From assembly GCA_014904985.1 (NCBI GenBank), contig MU128932.1, positions 181,628 to 245,627 of the forward strand: a stretch of 64,000 nt of DNA. The letters are read 5' to 3'. The notes below the pieces were generated by a model. That model saw nothing but the letters and a program-made list of their open reading frames with translations. It was not told the origin of the DNA and made no database searches. This stretch comes from Hydnum rufescens UP504 (taxonomy: Eukaryota; Basidiomycota; Agaricomycetes; Cantharellales; Hydnaceae). A program made the position numbers and the translations under genes. Shown here piece after piece: positions 23,443 to 36,819 of this stretch; position 1 is the first letter of the stretch; every line of letters begins with the position of its first letter.

Positions 23443-24826
23443 ATGGACGGCAACGACAGAGACTCTTCTATTCTGTACGGCTACACTCCTTCGCCGCACA
23501 TTTGCGTCCTCTTTGTCGTCTTGTTCGGGATCACCACCAGTGAGCGCCACTCGAACATGCATGGTTTTGACGTGGATGACATCGTTGGACGATGTATGGG
23601 CCAGTTGTGCATCTATTCCAGGCAATACGGAGTAGAATGTGGTTCCTTGTCCCAACAACAGCCTTGTGTGGGATCGGGGAGACGATTGGGTGGGTCAACT
23701 CTGGTTATGATTCTTGAAAGCCGTCACTGAGACCGAGCCGGATTGTTCCAAGATGGTCAGCGCGTCTGTGGTCTAGCAGGAATGTCAACGAAGTCACACC
23801 GTTCCTCATGCAAATCTGTACAACCATCATTGCGTATTACATCCTCTTTCCTCGGAGAGACCTTGGCAATTAATCCTGCAATATTCTAGGCCTACTTTCT
23901 TCTCTGCCGCTAATTTCATCACTCTAGGTTTGATTATCGAGAGAGTGGGGCGTCGGTTCAGCTATATTTTGCCAAAGTATTGTGCGGACCTCGTTTCTCA
24001 CTTCTAGAGTCCACTTCGCCCTGGATTTACTTCGTGGTCTTAAAATGTAGATGCGGTTATTTTCATCGGTGCAGACCTCGTTTCTCTGACGGTGCAGGTT
24101 TGTACATCTGTAATGGTCGGTGGCAGATTTCATCATGCTGTTGTCCCCTCAGGGCGTTGGTGGAGAGATGGCATCCTCAACTATTATGAACTCCGGTAAC
24201 CCTGAAAAAGGAGGGCACATAATGCTCGGTGCGCTCTCCAATATCTTTTCACTTCCTTAGCTCTCAACTTGAACGTCTGTCCTCATAGCTGGAATTGTCA
24301 TTCAACTGGGTATGCTGGCACCCTTCGCCCAAGAGTACCACCAGACCCTTGTTAATTTTTTCTAGCGGCCCTTGTCGTTTACGTCATATTCGCTGGTTCC
24401 TTTCTTTTCCATGCGAGTGGTAACAAATCCGTACGTCCGGCCCCACCGTCGCATTCGCAGGAGGAAATGGAGATGAAACCTGAGCCGAGGTCCGGGCTAA
24501 CGCCATCCGTGAAGACCGTGATGTATGGACTGGCGTTTAGTACGCTTCTCCTCTTCATTAGGGCGATATATCGTACAATAGAGGTCCGTTTCGTGTGCAA
24601 ATTGGCCAAATTGGTGCTGATGAGACCATCTTCAGCTCTCGAATGGATGGGGCGGGCGGGTTATCCGAACTCAGGTATACTTCAGTGAGTATGTGTGTAT
24701 GATGTCATCGAGCAATGTGACCCTAATATTTGCGTAAACATAGATGCTTGTGATGGAGCGATGGTGGTGCTAGCGATGTACACATTAAATGTCTTACATC
24801 CGAAAAAGCTATTATGTGACTATTAA
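23443..24826 (+). CDS. RTA1-like seven-transmembrane protein, copy 2
   Basis: A second complete RTA1 family gene with the same ten-exon structure as the copy at 20224. Landmarks in order: ILYGYTPSPHICVLFVVLFG, IVHLFQAIRSRMWF, GIGETIG joined to WSARLWSSRN, TPFLMQICTTIIA joined to PTFFSAANFITLGL, YAVIFIGADLVSLTVQ joined to GVGGEMASS, GGHIML joined to AGIVIQL, YRTIE joined to LSNGWGGRVIRTQVYF, and CDGAMVVLAMYTLNVLHP before TAA at 24824-24826. Every splice site seen in copy 1 is kept. Differences are mostly conservative substitutions, so both copies are probably functional and the duplication is fairly recent but not fresh. It is expected in the plasma or endoplasmic membrane; the substrate cannot be predicted. 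Confidence 0.87.
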
Positions 24827-25028
24827 AGACAGTGGACTTAACCTCTATATGGATAAATCGCCTCGCCTCTTGTCTGCGTCATAATATAGTGTGTGGCGCA
24901 TTGGAGCTTTAATTTGCGAGTTTCCTGGATCGATGGCTGGAGCTCGGAGATGTCCGGCGTAGTTTCGCGCCTGACACCTTCCTGGGTTGCGACTCACCTT
25001 CCCCACACTCTGATAATTCTACAATACG

Positions 25029-26784
25029 ATGGCCAATGAGCAACCTGAGGATGCTGGGGGAGCGGTGCCGTCGTCACAGCGTAGTTCGTGGACGCAGTTC
25101 GTCAAGGCGTGAGCACCAGTTCTTAATGTTCACCCAATGACCTTTTCCGAATGACCGCCTTTCCATGTTCCAGGATCGCCTCTTTCTCTGGAGATCTATC
25201 AAACTTGACGGCGCCCCCATTTATCCTGTCTCCCGTATCGTTGACGGAGTATCCTTGTGAGCTTGGTCGTCAGTAACATGGCGAAACGACATCCGATTTG
25301 ATGATGCTCTGCATAGCGTACTGGGGTGAACGCCCAGCCCTGTTCGCTGCCATTGCGGACGGCCCCACAGAAGAAGAACGCCAGCTCCGGGTTACCAGAT
25401 GGTTCATCGTTAGTAAACCGTGGTTTCACCCAGCACGGGTCAAGGTCTCTTGTCTGATATTAACCTTCGCCGGCCCACGGATAGTCTACTCTTAAAGGTC
25501 AATACACCACGCGTAACGATCAGCTCGGATCCGAAAAGAAGTGCGTTGCTGCTCGCTTTCCTTTAAGTTGTGGGGGAGGCCTAACTCAACCTTATCAAGA
25601 CCCTTGAACCCCACTCTTGGCGAGTAAGTAACATTAAAGGATGTCACAATGTCTTTTCCTCAATGTTCCCTATTTTATTTCATTTTGCATGACCAGATTG
25701 TTCTATGGACACTGGCCAGACGTGCACGGTAGTGGCGAACAATCACTTGTTGTCGAACAGGTCTCGCACCACCCCCCTATCACCGCCTACTTTATCGAAA
25801 ACAAATCCAAGGGACTTGTTCTTCAAGGTCATAATGCCCAGAAAACGAGCTTCTCCGCTGGCGCCATTATCGGTCAGTGAATCAGTGTTCGATGTTTTAC
25901 TACGTCGTGACTCCGAACCCACTCGACTAGTCAAACAAATCGGACATGCAATTCTGACCTTGGATTTGCCATCGGGAGCCCAAGAGACATATTTAATTAC
26001 CCTCCCACGATTACGGATCGACGGTGAATATTTCTTCCTCACCAAGATGGTTCAGGAGAACCTCATCACACCATGCTTCTAGGGATCTGGTATGGCTCGC
26101 CATATATTGAGCTCTCTGATTCCTCCCACATCGCGTCTTCGACCGGCTTTGTCTCCGTCATTGAATACAAGGGGAAAGGCTACTTTTCAGGGAAGTCGCA
26201 TTCTTTCAAGGCGTCTGTCTACCCTCCGCTCCCTGGCTTCGTGGCTACGGCTAAGGCAGACCCTGAAAATCTCCCTCAGCCGTCGACAACGGCCAAATAT
26301 GTCGCCGAGGGGACGTGGGTTGGAACAAGCAAGCTCAAGACGGGGGTGCCTTTCACCGACGTCACTGGCCCTAGAGTAGAGGTCCAAGTCGCCGATATTG
26401 AGACCCAGGACGAGTACGAAAGTCGGAGATTATGGAGAGAAGTTGCTCGAGGGATCCGGACTGGTGATTTCGAACTTGCCAGCAGGGAGAAGAGCAAGAT
26501 CGAGGTTCGAAATATTCTTGTGTCCTACAGGCCATCTTATCTGATGGCATTTTCCCCCATTAGAACGCAGAAAGGCAGAAGCGGAAGGATGAGCTCGCCG
26601 CTAATTCCCCTTGGAAGCTAAAGCATTTTGAACATATCGACAGTGATCCAGAATGTGAGGTGCCTTTGTTCTGCGAACTCCTTTGTTTTCTCATATGTGT
26701 GGGGGACTGCCAGATCAACGTCTTGGAAAACTCTTCAAGGCCTTCCTCCAACCGAAGATGCCTACGTGTACACTGGATTCCTAG
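25029..26784 (+). CDS. Oxysterol-binding protein homologue (OSH4/Kes1-like)
   Basis: A lipid-exchange protein that carries sterol and phosphoinositide between membranes. Short form without PH or ankyrin domains. Exons read: MANEQPEDAGGAVPSS; an IASFSGDLSNLTAPPFILSP lid region; AYWGERPALFAAIADGPTEE; TLKGQYTTRNDQLGSEKK; PLNPTLGE (the family's KPLNP.LGE phosphoinositide motif); LFYGHWPDVHG; then EQVSHHPPITAYFIENKSKG with the diagnostic EQVSHHPP fingerprint. It continues with IWYGSPYIELSD, YKGKGYFSGKSHSFKASVYP and NAERQKRKDELAANSPWKLK. At least seven short introns are required. The last exon is uncertain: the in-phase join after SDPE gives a stop at 26784, whereas the next frame has a family-like ending (GLPPTEDAYVYTGFLAKQ) with a stop at 26795, so a one-base indel or an unseen splice is possible. 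Confidence 0.88.
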
Positions 26785-26795
26785 CCAAACAGTAA

Positions 26796-29700
26796 TATTT
26801 CACTGTGTATATTATATTCACTGGCACCACGCCTCTCTGGATTGATATGTAGTAGAAACCGCGCTACAGGATACGCGTAGTATTTGTCGGACCATGGAAT
26901 CGAAGGTCTCAAATAGCATATGATACGCGTATATATACGTTCCTTGCGCCTTGCGGCCCCCCCCCCCTCCACCTGCTACACAAGCGAAGAGGTTCACACT
27001 AGAATTGTTGTACTATTGAACGCCAGGAGGATCGCTTTAAGGATAGCTATACAGGCTGTCTTGGAATCAAAGACTGGTGAATAATTAATCCTGAATACCA
27101 CTATTTTGCCATTGGGGGGGGGCGGGGGGCGAGAGGATATTGACAAATATTTGCTGATGGGTAAAACCAACCAAAGTGATAGATAGATAAGGAGAGGCGA
27201 AGGGTTTCTGAGGAAGACCGGGTTACGCGATGGAGGCGAGCGGGCTCAAGGTTGAATAGTAGCTAGCCAATTTAGTTTGTAGTTTGGAAACAGCGCAAAG
27301 AGGGACCTTCAGGATGACAGGTACTATCTATCCGATTAATTGGCATTCACAGGCGCAGGATGACAGGGACAGGGTCCACACAAAAGGGGGGTGGTGACAT
27401 ACAGTACGTGAACATAATTCTATACCTTACGAGGTGATCATTGTTCTGAGCATCCACTTATATTCAGTACTGTAGTGAGATCGGATCGGTCAAAGTGATG
27501 CCTGTTCCGGAGGAAGTCTGTCGGAAAATTCAGTGATTCGACTTTCTCATTCTGGGGGGGGAGCAGGTAATTATTCATTAGATGGGTCGGGCGGTCGTGC
27601 GGGGTTGGCATGGTTATTCGGCCCCTGAGAAGCGGAGTCAATATAATCTTCTGAAATCGTCTGACTAGTACTGGGATGAGGGAAGAAGGGGAATTGAGGA
27701 TCCATTCCGTTATAGATTGGGCGTGCTCGGTGATACTCCACAAAAGACATCCGGCGGGCTACGGTGTGCCGTTGACAGGCGAATCCGCGATGCCAGGAAA
27801 ATGGAGAGCGGGAGAAAATTGTGGGGATAAACTTAAGGATTGGGATGGAGTCACCAGGCACAGAACAAGTGGACTGACTGACGAAATCGACCCAGTGGAG
27901 AATCCCTACCTAATGTGTTACAACGGACGACCCCATTGACCTCACACGACAAGGCATTGGTACTGGAGTCTCCCTTCGCGCTCAAGCACAATAAGAATAA
28001 TGGGGTCGGCATCTGCCGCCGGAAGCAAACTCATTCAAGCTCATTGTTGTCTATAGGCGAAATTTTGGTTTTATTCGTGCGCACAATACGGCGCTGCATT
28101 GTGCCATGGTGCCGTTTATATAATCCCTCCGTTGTTGTTTTCCCTTCAACGGACTTCCAACTACATCACTCTCACTTTGCAGTCCAACCCTTGTATCTAA
28201 TAGCATCCCTAACCCTATATTCACAATTCCAATGCGGCTGGCTGCTTCTTTCTTTCGCTCAGACTCTCATTCCTCTTCCAACAACTCGCCTAATCTCTAT
28301 CGAGTCGATTCAGAGACCTTCGAAACAGTGCACATTCCTGGCCGTCCTCGCACTCTGCCACACTGGGGAAAGTGACCCCATCCGGATTAAATTTCCAACC
28401 CGCGATTCAGTCTCCACTTCCACTTCCTGTTCATCTCTAGTAAGTCACACACCACATGATCAAAATCGTGAGCTGATTAAGGACATGGATATATTACAGT
28501 CAGTGCAGCCAACTATAGATTCTAACGCACGAGCCTTGCACCATGGGTTCATAAATCCGTATTCGATGCACCCCCTGCCTGCGACACCCAGCCCACTATG
28601 AAGAATTCTTCATTGGCTAAGACAATGTTTATCTTAGGATTTTGTATGTCCCGTGTTCTACTTCAAGGCGCATTGGACTAACACCGACATGTCTCCTTAT
28701 AATACAGTCTTCCCGGCTGCTATGGCTTGTTGGTGCTAGTCGTTTATGGCGGCATACCGCCCCTCCGTCCGAGCCAGAAGCAGGTCGCGGTACTCCAGCC
28801 AATGAACGACCCGCGCCATGTCTACCAGAAGCCGACAAAAACTGGGCTTGGGGGTGCATGTGAGTGTGCGATTCTACGTGAAGCGATCTTACATTTGGAA
28901 CTGAAGCTGTGCGGGCATGGTTCTAGATGGGCTTTCGTTCTCTTGATGGTGGCCATCAGTGGAACATTGCTCTCCTTGTCATTCACTCATGTTATTTAAA
29001 TATTTAATACCCTCCGTTCGGACAACTCCGCCGATGCATCTGTAGCTATCTCGTATCTCTCGTCTATGTGGCTTGGGCTTGGGATGGAACTTTTCTTACC
29101 TATATGCATCCTTGTAATTGGTAATTTAGAATATCGTGCCAGACTAGGGTTATTAGTGTTACTTTGAACCAATTGCTGCAGTGCTTATTGGGGATCCGAC
29201 ACCGATACTCATATTCTGAATCCCCGACATCATTTGACGAGTGAGAATGCAATGGCTACCTGGACCTCATCTGATGTTGCCCTTAAGTTCGGATCAGGGA
29301 ATCAGAAGAAGCATGAGAAGGAGGATGGGAAAATTGGATAGGTAAATCTCTGGATTTGGTGCGATGCAGACAGACACTGCAATCCGGAGCTGAAGGATCG
29401 AAACGTGACCTCAACGTCCGGCAGCTTCCGCTACTCAACACCACATTTTTAGCAAAGCATAGCAATACACAGCCATTTGTTTCGTGAGTGAAAGGTGCCA
29501 AAAGGTTTCCATAGAGCGGACGTGATTGCCGTTGCTCCAGTTCCAGCCCAGTGTCACCCTCACGTTATGCCCAGCCGTTAGGTTCCCTATCTCACGGGCC
29601 TATCTTACAGGGGTGACCGTGAATGGGAGAATACGGATCATGGCTGCCGTGAATGAGTGCTGCCATTCTGTGGGTGGGCTTGTTATCAAAGTCCTTTTCC

Positions 29701-30697
29701 CTAGCATGGCATACACTCATATTATAGTGAGTGTGGGAGGGAAATGACCAATTGTGCTGAGTTCTTGGTGAAATGCATCAAGACCTGGTTGTGGAAGCAA
29801 CCTCCGTCCAAGAGACTTTGTATGCAGATGTCGATACGCGCACTGCCTTTGGCATTTACTAGGCTCTCAGAGATGGCAATCATGCTAGCGATCAGAATGT
29901 AGTTCACCGCAACGATGTACAGTACCCTATGTCGGGCCGGTCAGTAGCCGCGCCATCTTTTTCCGAAGAGAGTCCGGTTCCTGACCGACTTTTCCTGCTG
30001 TTTCCAGCTTTCTTCACCATTCTGCGTTTGCTGTGTATTGACTTCTATCGTGTTATTTCCCTGACCCAGATAACTGGTGGGGCTGAACTCAGTCATGTAT
30101 GGTCTGAGGTCTTATGATTGTGCGTGATCGCATACCGTTTATGGGTATAAGGCGATATGGACTCCAGGGAAAATTTCCGTAGGCTTGTGGAAAGACCCTC
30201 ATGTCTGCCACATCATGTTCCCGTAGATCACATTGGTAACAAAGGCGAAATATAATCCGTTCCACATATAACTTGCAGATCCTCAAACTCCACATACCGT
30301 ACATGGCTAATGTTAGAAAGGGGAAAAAGGTGGGAGGTAGGACAATGGCATCTGAACGCGTCAGCCTAAGAACACTGATGCCAACCTCTTGCCGGAGGCG
30401 TGTAAAGCGATGCAGTGATGGTCCAAGCATTTAATTCTTGTAAATGAGCCCTAATACCCACAATCGATGCTTAGGTAATGCAAATCCTGACCTTGGTTCC
30501 CGAACTGCATGAATAATCCATTGATGCATAGCAAGAAAGCTGCCAACGAAAACAGCTCGACGGACCTAGGACCTGAGCATCGGAAGTCGAGATATTGCAT
30601 TCTGCGGATACACCTACGAGGAGAGCAGCGGGATATTCCGAACCATTCATAAATCTTGCAGTCGTTTCACGGCCTTGATTGCTGTTTCCCCGATATC
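26796..30697. other. Long intergenic region with few gene-like signals
   Basis: Nearly 4 kb with no confident gene. C-run at 26960-26968 and G-run at 27113-27122. A minus-strand open frame at 27571-27861 and a plus-strand one at 27915-28601 have no recognisable motifs. One membrane-protein-like segment at 28642-28999 is listed separately. The last 100 bases form the leader of the VHS gene. Confidence 0.35.
28642..28999 (+). pseudogene. Possible fragment of a small membrane protein
   Basis: Two overlapping plus-strand frames together give a plausible protein: a polar stretch ending PCLPEADKNWAWGC, then, in another frame, LREAILHLELKLCGHGSRWA followed by the hydrophobic FVLLMVAISGTLLSLSF and stop after HVI. 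The change of frame at about 28860 could be a short intron (a GTGAGT donor is present at 28860) or a frameshift. I do not recognise the family and no start codon is convincing. Treated as a weak call. Confidence 0.25.
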
Positions 30698-33600
30698 ATG
30701 AAGAAATTGTTCAAAAACAGCAAGCAGAAACCAACCGTAACACCCACGCCCCTTGCACTACCGCCAGACACACCCGTATATGCCCAACGATCAAGAACAG
30801 CGCCCCCACAACAATCGTATGAAGTTGGGCCAAAACCCCCCGAGAAATGGGTCTTCATAGAAGATGAACCACCAGTGACGCCTTCGAAACTTCAGAAACC
30901 GCGACCAACCTCAACTTCTTTGCCACTTGGGGCTTCGCAGCCACAATCGCAAGCTATATTACTACCAATCGCAGCGTCCGCTCCATCTGTTCCTTCGCCT
31001 CCGCTGCAAGTATCGGCCCAACCACACACGAAGAAGAAGTCCGCACAGGCGTTTCCATGGCCTGATTATAGAATGCGGCAACATGTGGAAACTAGCGTTG
31101 AGAGCTTAAGCGCTCCTTCCAATCCTTCTCCGGATACAAAAGAACCACGAGAAAAGGAATCTGCACTCGATGTTCTAGGAAATTTTCTGTTTGGTGCCCG
31201 GGATGTTTCTAGACCATCTTCAGAGCGTGATCATGATAAGGATCGTCAGCGCGAGGTCCGGTTTGTTGAGCCACCGGACATTGCGCAAATGATAGGTGTG
31301 TTTCGTGGGTCGGCAGCTAATGAATGCTGACGTTGAGGTGCTTCTTCAGGAAGACTGACGGCGACAGCATCCGAGGATTGGACCGTTGTACTCGAACTCT
31401 GCGAGTACGCCTCCGCTAACGAGACTGCCGCGAAGGAGGCAGCCCGAGCCTTGCGGCGCGAATTCAAATATGCCGACCCTTCTGCCCAATTGAGTGCCGC
31501 GCGGTTATGGGCTATTATGCTTCAAAATTGCTCTGAAGAGTTCATCGAGCAGTCCGCCTCTCGAAAGAGTCTCGATGCCGTCGAAGACGTTATCACCAGT
31601 AATAAAACGAACCCTGTCGTGAGGGAGCGATTGTTGGAGGTTCTTGGCTCAGCCGTCTATCATCACACGAAGAACGACAGGAGACATCCTTTTGCTGTTC
31701 TCTGGAGAAAGGTCAAGCCGCCATCTGCTCCGGAGCAAGTTCGGTGCCGTTTTCTTCTTCATTGATAACGATTTGTTACCTTTGATACCCCGTAGGGCCG
31801 TCCGATTGATCCTTCAGATTCAATGTACACCCCGCCCGTACATAACGCCCCCCAACAAACGCTGCCTCCGCCGACACAAATTCAGCACACACCGACGCCA
31901 CCAGTGCAGATTCAACAATTGGTAACTCCACCGGATGCGATACCGACGCGTGCCGTCGCACGATCTGCTTCTGATCTTCCCCCAGAATTGTCTCCTATGC
32001 AGCCCTCACCGAAAAAGACTCATCACAATCGGATCATACCCATAGAAGAAGACATGCGACGGATCTTTAGCGAGTGTGAAGATGCGCATAATAGTGCACG
32101 CCTTCTGAGTGATTTTTTGGCTTTTGCTTCTCCTGTCGACGTCGAAGCAGATGTCGACGGGGTCGTCAGAGTGAGTCATTCTTTTGTAGATTTTGGTCAC
32201 TGCTGCACCTGACAGTTTCGGTATACAATAGGAGCTTTACACGAAATGCATCGCTTCCCAAGAGCGAATCGTCTCTCAGATTCCGTGGGCAACCTCCATT
32301 GCGGAAAAATCTCGCGATGACGTCAAAAATTTGATCGTTCCTTCTCCCCCTGTCACGAACCAGCCTCCACGGCCCTCACTAGTTACGAAAGAAGAAGAAA
32401 TGTTTGCGATGCTATTGGCCGCCAATCAGACATTATTTGAATCCATTCGAATGCACGATGAATCCCTGCGTCTCGCTGCTGCCGAACGAGTGGAAAAGGC
32501 TGTGGAAGAACGAAGTAAATTCGACACCAGACTGGATCGTTCGGTATGGTTGTATTAAGTTTAGTCCTGCCGTGGCTGACGTATTCTGGATATTTAGCAA
32601 ATGTATGTTGCTGCCGATGGCTCTCTTTATGCACCCGAAAATGAGATCGTCCGTAGTGGATCATCACGTTCTCCTTCGCCTAATCCCCACCTGTCCAACC
32701 TGACAGAGACCGCCCCTGCATCGTTCTACTCCCCTATCTCCCAGTCGTCACCTCCCCCACACCATCACCTACAAACAGATATTGGATACCCTCAAAATCA
32801 ATACCAAAATCCAGCGCCGGTATACAGCACCCTTAATGGTCCGTGGACCAATATCCCCAATGAACTAAACCAAACATCACAAAACAACCCCCACAATATC
32901 GACCCATCTACACAGCCACGCCATGCTTTTCATGGCCCTCGAACCTTTATTTCGCTTTCTCGCACGCCTTCCCCTGAGCTGAGTCCTAATCAAGGCCATG
33001 GAACCGGATTAGGATTGCACGGGAGCACAACTACTGGGGCTATGGCGCCAGGTCATCCAGCATCCCTACGGCCCCGCTCATCTGACCTCCAATCCGAATC
33101 TGTACGCGACAGACTGGAGCGGGTCAATCTCTCTTCGCATCCACAGCATGGGCCACTATCATCCTCAATTCGTCTCGTTCCCCGGGCTGAATCTGATCCT
33201 GTTCGTACACATAGCCGATACCCAGCATGCGACGATGACCCGCGTGACGACGATGACGGCGGCGACGGGAAAAAGGAAGAGGTACCTTCTACGCCAATAG
33301 TGCCTAGTGCAAAAGCCCTTGGGAAACGTCGGGCCGTGGAGAAAGCGGTTGATTGTAAGTTTCTTTTACGCTTCTCCCATGTCTCTTGCATGGGTAGTCA
33401 GAAAGCGGTGCCATTTCACGACCCCATTTTTCTGGTATCGTTTTTTTTTCCTTGTTCATTTTTTTAAAAACTCTTCTTTTTGCAGCCGATGCGTTCGATC
33501 CAGACGACATATTCAAAGAGCCTCGCGTAGCGACTCCGCTCTCTTCATACCAGAGCTCATCGGACGATGAAGATTCCCTAAGGCCGAAGCCAAAGCCGAC

Positions 33601-33718
33601 CGTATATGCGTATGACGCGGCAGCGGAGAGGGAGAAGGAGCGGCAGGCGTTGTTTGCCAGGACGAGGCTCGCTGACAGGGGACGGGGCGCTGCTGTTACT
33701 AATGGCACCCACGGTTGA
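30698..33718 (+). CDS. VHS and GAT domain protein (LSB5-like)
   Basis: An endosomal/actin-linked adaptor resembling yeast LSB5. Exon 1 gives a disordered, Pro/Ser-rich N-terminus of about 198 residues starting MKKLFKNSKQKP. After an intron (31292 to about 31350) comes the VHS domain: RLTATASEDWTVVLELCEYA, AKEAARALRREFKYADPSAQ, LSAARLWAIMLQNCSEEFIE, VVRERLLEVLGSAVY. A Pro-rich linker follows, then a GAT-like helical region: IPIEEDMRRIFSECEDAHNS, ARLLSDFLAFASP, LYTKCIASQERIVSQIPWAT and EEEMFAMLLAANQTLFESIR. The long C-terminal arm is disordered, with an Asp-rich cluster (about 33225-33265) and a final exon from about 33486 (DAFDPDDIFKEPRVATP) to a stop at 33718. VHS plus GAT in the family binds ubiquitin and membrane cargo. 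About six introns are needed. The ATG at 30698 is chosen over an upstream in-frame one at 30656 because the basic start matches the family style. Confidence 0.85.
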
Positions 33719-34309
33719 CACGTTATATTACGCTACCATCCTCGTCGATAACGTCATGAGACCACACCTATTCACTCTCATCCTTTGCATCCCCTATTTA
33801 ATAATGTGGATGCAGTAGGGCATGTTGTTGAATGGTGGTGTGTGAGGGGAGGAGGGAGGCGGCGGGATGTTCGAGGGTCCCCATGAAACCACAGCAGGGA
33901 CAAGTTCTGTAATCGCATATTGTAATATTAATGTCACTCTAACACAATGTCACAAGCTAGATAGGATTTCACAGAAGGATGTGTGCCATTCGCCTCGTCC
34001 ATTCATTTGTTTTACACTTTTGAGAATATCACGGTGTAAAGAAAATAATGTAGGAACGAGGTCAAACAATCAGTCAAACTAGTAGAACACTAGATCAGGG
34101 AGTTACAGAAGGTGACGATAGGTGGACTTGGGGTATCCAGGGATCCAGAGGGGAGGTGAGAGACAACGAAAGAGAAATAACCGCATAATACAAACTAAAA
34201 GCCTGCAAGACGAAACAAATATGAACCGAATACAAGGCCATCCTCTCACTGGCGCATGGATACAAGCCTACAGAATGACCCCTGTCCGGACCTTGATTAT
34301 AATCGACGA
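33719..34309. other. Convergent intergenic region
   Basis: 3' flanks of the VHS/GAT gene and of the opposite-strand SAP-like gene. A/T-rich with no gene seen. Confidence 0.5.
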
Positions 34310-35628
34310 TCAATCCCGGCTGTCACCCAAGCCCCTGTCCGATCGGGCGACGATAGCTTCCGCGGTAGCAAACGCCAGAGCCGTCGCGGCTGAGATGACG
34401 CGAGTCTTCACGCTCAAAAGGTCGGGCGGAACCCCCCATGTCGAAGAACACACGCACGCAAGTCTGACAATCCCCGAGGAGACGGGATCAATGTCCTTGC
34501 GGTCCGAAAACGTGACCAAGCACCAGCAAGAAAAGGCAGCACTAGTGTGGGGACCGCCCACTGAGCAATGAGGAGGTATAGATCTCGAGAAATCAGTGTT
34601 TCCACCGGTGGAACGGTGAAGGCGAGTTCTATCGGTCCCTTCGATCCAGGTGGAGTAACCACGATCTGTTCACATTGTAGAGTTTGTATTACCGGGGAAA
34701 TAGTGATGGCTGAGTCTCCACTTACTGGAAGTGATTTCCACGGTATAAACGATACGACTAGAACCATCAGTTCCCACAAAACTGTGAGACTTGAAATATT
34801 TGGAGAATTGGACAGGAACTAGCATAAGAAACCCGGTGAGATCTGGTACATACATGGTACTAGGTTCCAAACGACGACTTACGCGCTTGGTTGCAGCAAG
34901 TGCTTTATCTGTTTCCAGACTGAATTGTTCCTTGGCGAAGCCAACATTCCCCACAACGCCATTCACCTCCGGCCGAACGCGTTCAGCAAGGCCATTGATA
35001 AGTGATCGGACTGGAGAGGGAGGGAGAGGCACTTTAGACGGCGTTGTCGTGGAGGGTGGCGGCGGAAAGCCGCGAGACACAGCGGACCGAGATACGGATC
35101 CCGCCGGCGAAGGCGGCCGTGCAGCGGGTTTTGGAGCTCTCTTTCGCGCTGCTGTAATCGCAGGTCCAGTGGCAGCTGGAGATGAGTCCTCGGAGTCGTC
35201 ACTGTGAAGGGAACAGAGTTGCTTGGTTGGGGTAAAGTCAAGTTACGCGCTGAAAGTTGCATACACGGTGGGAACGGCGCTTGCACGGTGAGGGTTTTGA
35301 CCCTTGCGACCGTAGAGCCCTATTAGGGGTGTTCAACAGTTAAAAAGCCCCGTATCGCGCGGCATGTGTGGTTAGTCTCGCCTTTGAAGCGGGCGTCTTC
35401 AATCAGAGTGTTCTCGTGAGCATCAAGATGCGTTTTCAGCACATCAATGATCTCAGTTTTCACCAGAGTAGAGTCAATCTCTAAACCTGGCGATTGAGGC
35501 AGCAAAATGTAAGCTGACGAAGAGGGGGGGACCGCAGGCCAAAACAAACCGAGTTGGCTCGCCAGGTCGAGCAGTTCGCCTTTCTTGCGCGGGGGAAGGG
35601 CCCCGGACCACGATTGGGACTCTGACAT
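34310..35628 (-). CDS. Hypothetical protein: SAP-like N-terminus, Pro-rich middle, C-terminal membrane spans
   Basis: Not assigned to a named gene. Exon 1 (35628 down to about 35382) begins MSESQSWSGALPPRKKGELL and forms a SAP-like helix-turn-helix (KKGELLDLASQLGLF, LVKTEIIDVLKTHLDAHENT). It ends at a GC-AG intron. The next exon reads LYGRKGQNPHRASAVPTVYA, then an acidic/Pro-rich exon from about 35204 (DDSEDSSPAATGPA to FAKEQFSLETDKALAATKR). Downstream exons carry hydrophobic segments, MVLVVSFIPW and DLYLLIAQWAVPTLVLPFLA, and the last frame ends VISAATALAFATAEAIVARS before the stop at 34310. The SAP-like-plus-membrane layout is known in fungal nuclear-envelope or ER proteins, but that is only analogy. 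The splicing of the 3' half is not resolved. Confidence 0.6.
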
Positions 35629-36819
35629 GGAAGATACAGAATAAACTGAGCTTATGAGGGAAAGAAGTGTCGCAACGAGGACGTGATGTTGTTCGAGGGG
35701 ACAGTTCGGAAATTTCCGGTTTGTTTATATGTCAAAAACAAATAAACAAAAGGCTTCGCCTAATTCTTGCATTTGCACGACGGCCTTGGAGGCACGAAAT
35801 GTTGGACCACTTGTCGTAATTATTGCTAAAAGTATAGAAAGTATAGCAAGTAGGTATTCGTGCATCATCAGTCTTGACTATGCGAGTCTATGATCTAAGG
35901 ATATAATAAATAACTTAGATCTAGTCAAGGGAATATCTGAATTGGACACCTTGAAACGCCAGAAAACAATGACAGTTTCTTGGCCGTAGAGAGGGGAGGT
36001 CTATCCACCGCTAAGGTTTCAATCCTGAATATTTTCATCTCTCCATCTCCAGGTTCTTCAACGATGCGACGAATCTAGGATTGGGTTAGGGAGAAGGGCG
36101 AAGCAGGATGACCCTACCCAGAGCCTGACACGGCGTCATCCCCTCCCGTTGCATGAGACAACCTACGAGCACGACAGGAGGCGAGATACCGCGGTTGAAT
36201 AATGACTCGCTCGAAGGGCATCGGTGAATCTGACCGCAGTGGCGACGTACGGCAAAGTCTGGTGCATCAGTCAGAGATATTCTTTCGTAGATTATGTTGT
36301 TGGGGAAGTGCTTCTTGGGCATTGTCCTGATCGAAAGAATGTGCGTACTATAACCCCTTCGTGGATTAAGAATTCTGCAGAGGGTGACGGCCCAAGATAC
36401 AAGGTGGGTGGATACACTACAGTAGACGATCGATTCGGATCCTCTCTACGACATGAGACGCATGCGCCCTATTCGTTTTATTTGCCATGCTGTGAGGGCC
36501 TCGGATGCGGGTGTAGAGAGGAACAAATGCCAGTGGGTGGCAGCACATTCCAACAGCAGCACGCCCAACGAGAACCAGATTAGTGGAGATGTAGAAAGCA
36601 GATATAGAGCGAGTAATATGCCCCCTTGCTGCGATTCAAGGGGCTATCCTTTATGGCGGAGTAATCGCAGCCACCAAAGGGGCACCAACAAGCGGGCTCG
36701 CGTCGTGATTGATGTCACATCACAAGTCACATCTTCCCATCCAGGGCATGGAAGAACTATGGGACAATAGAGACATGTGATCGAGCTCGTCGATGCCTTC
36801 AAAGTTTGTGCCGCTCGAG
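35629..36819. other. Region left of the tandem array, no gene recognised
   Basis: Contains the divergent promoter side of the SAP-like gene (35629 to about 35760, with an AAACAAATAAACAAAA segment) and then about 1 kb of sequence unrelated to the repeat unit. No open frame has recognisable motifs. Similarity to the array begins at about 36820. Confidence 0.45.

Noticed and set aside
27571..28601. Genes at 27571-27861 (minus) and 27915-28601 (plus)
   Set aside because: No domain, no exon partners with good splice sites, and composition similar to surrounding non-coding DNA.
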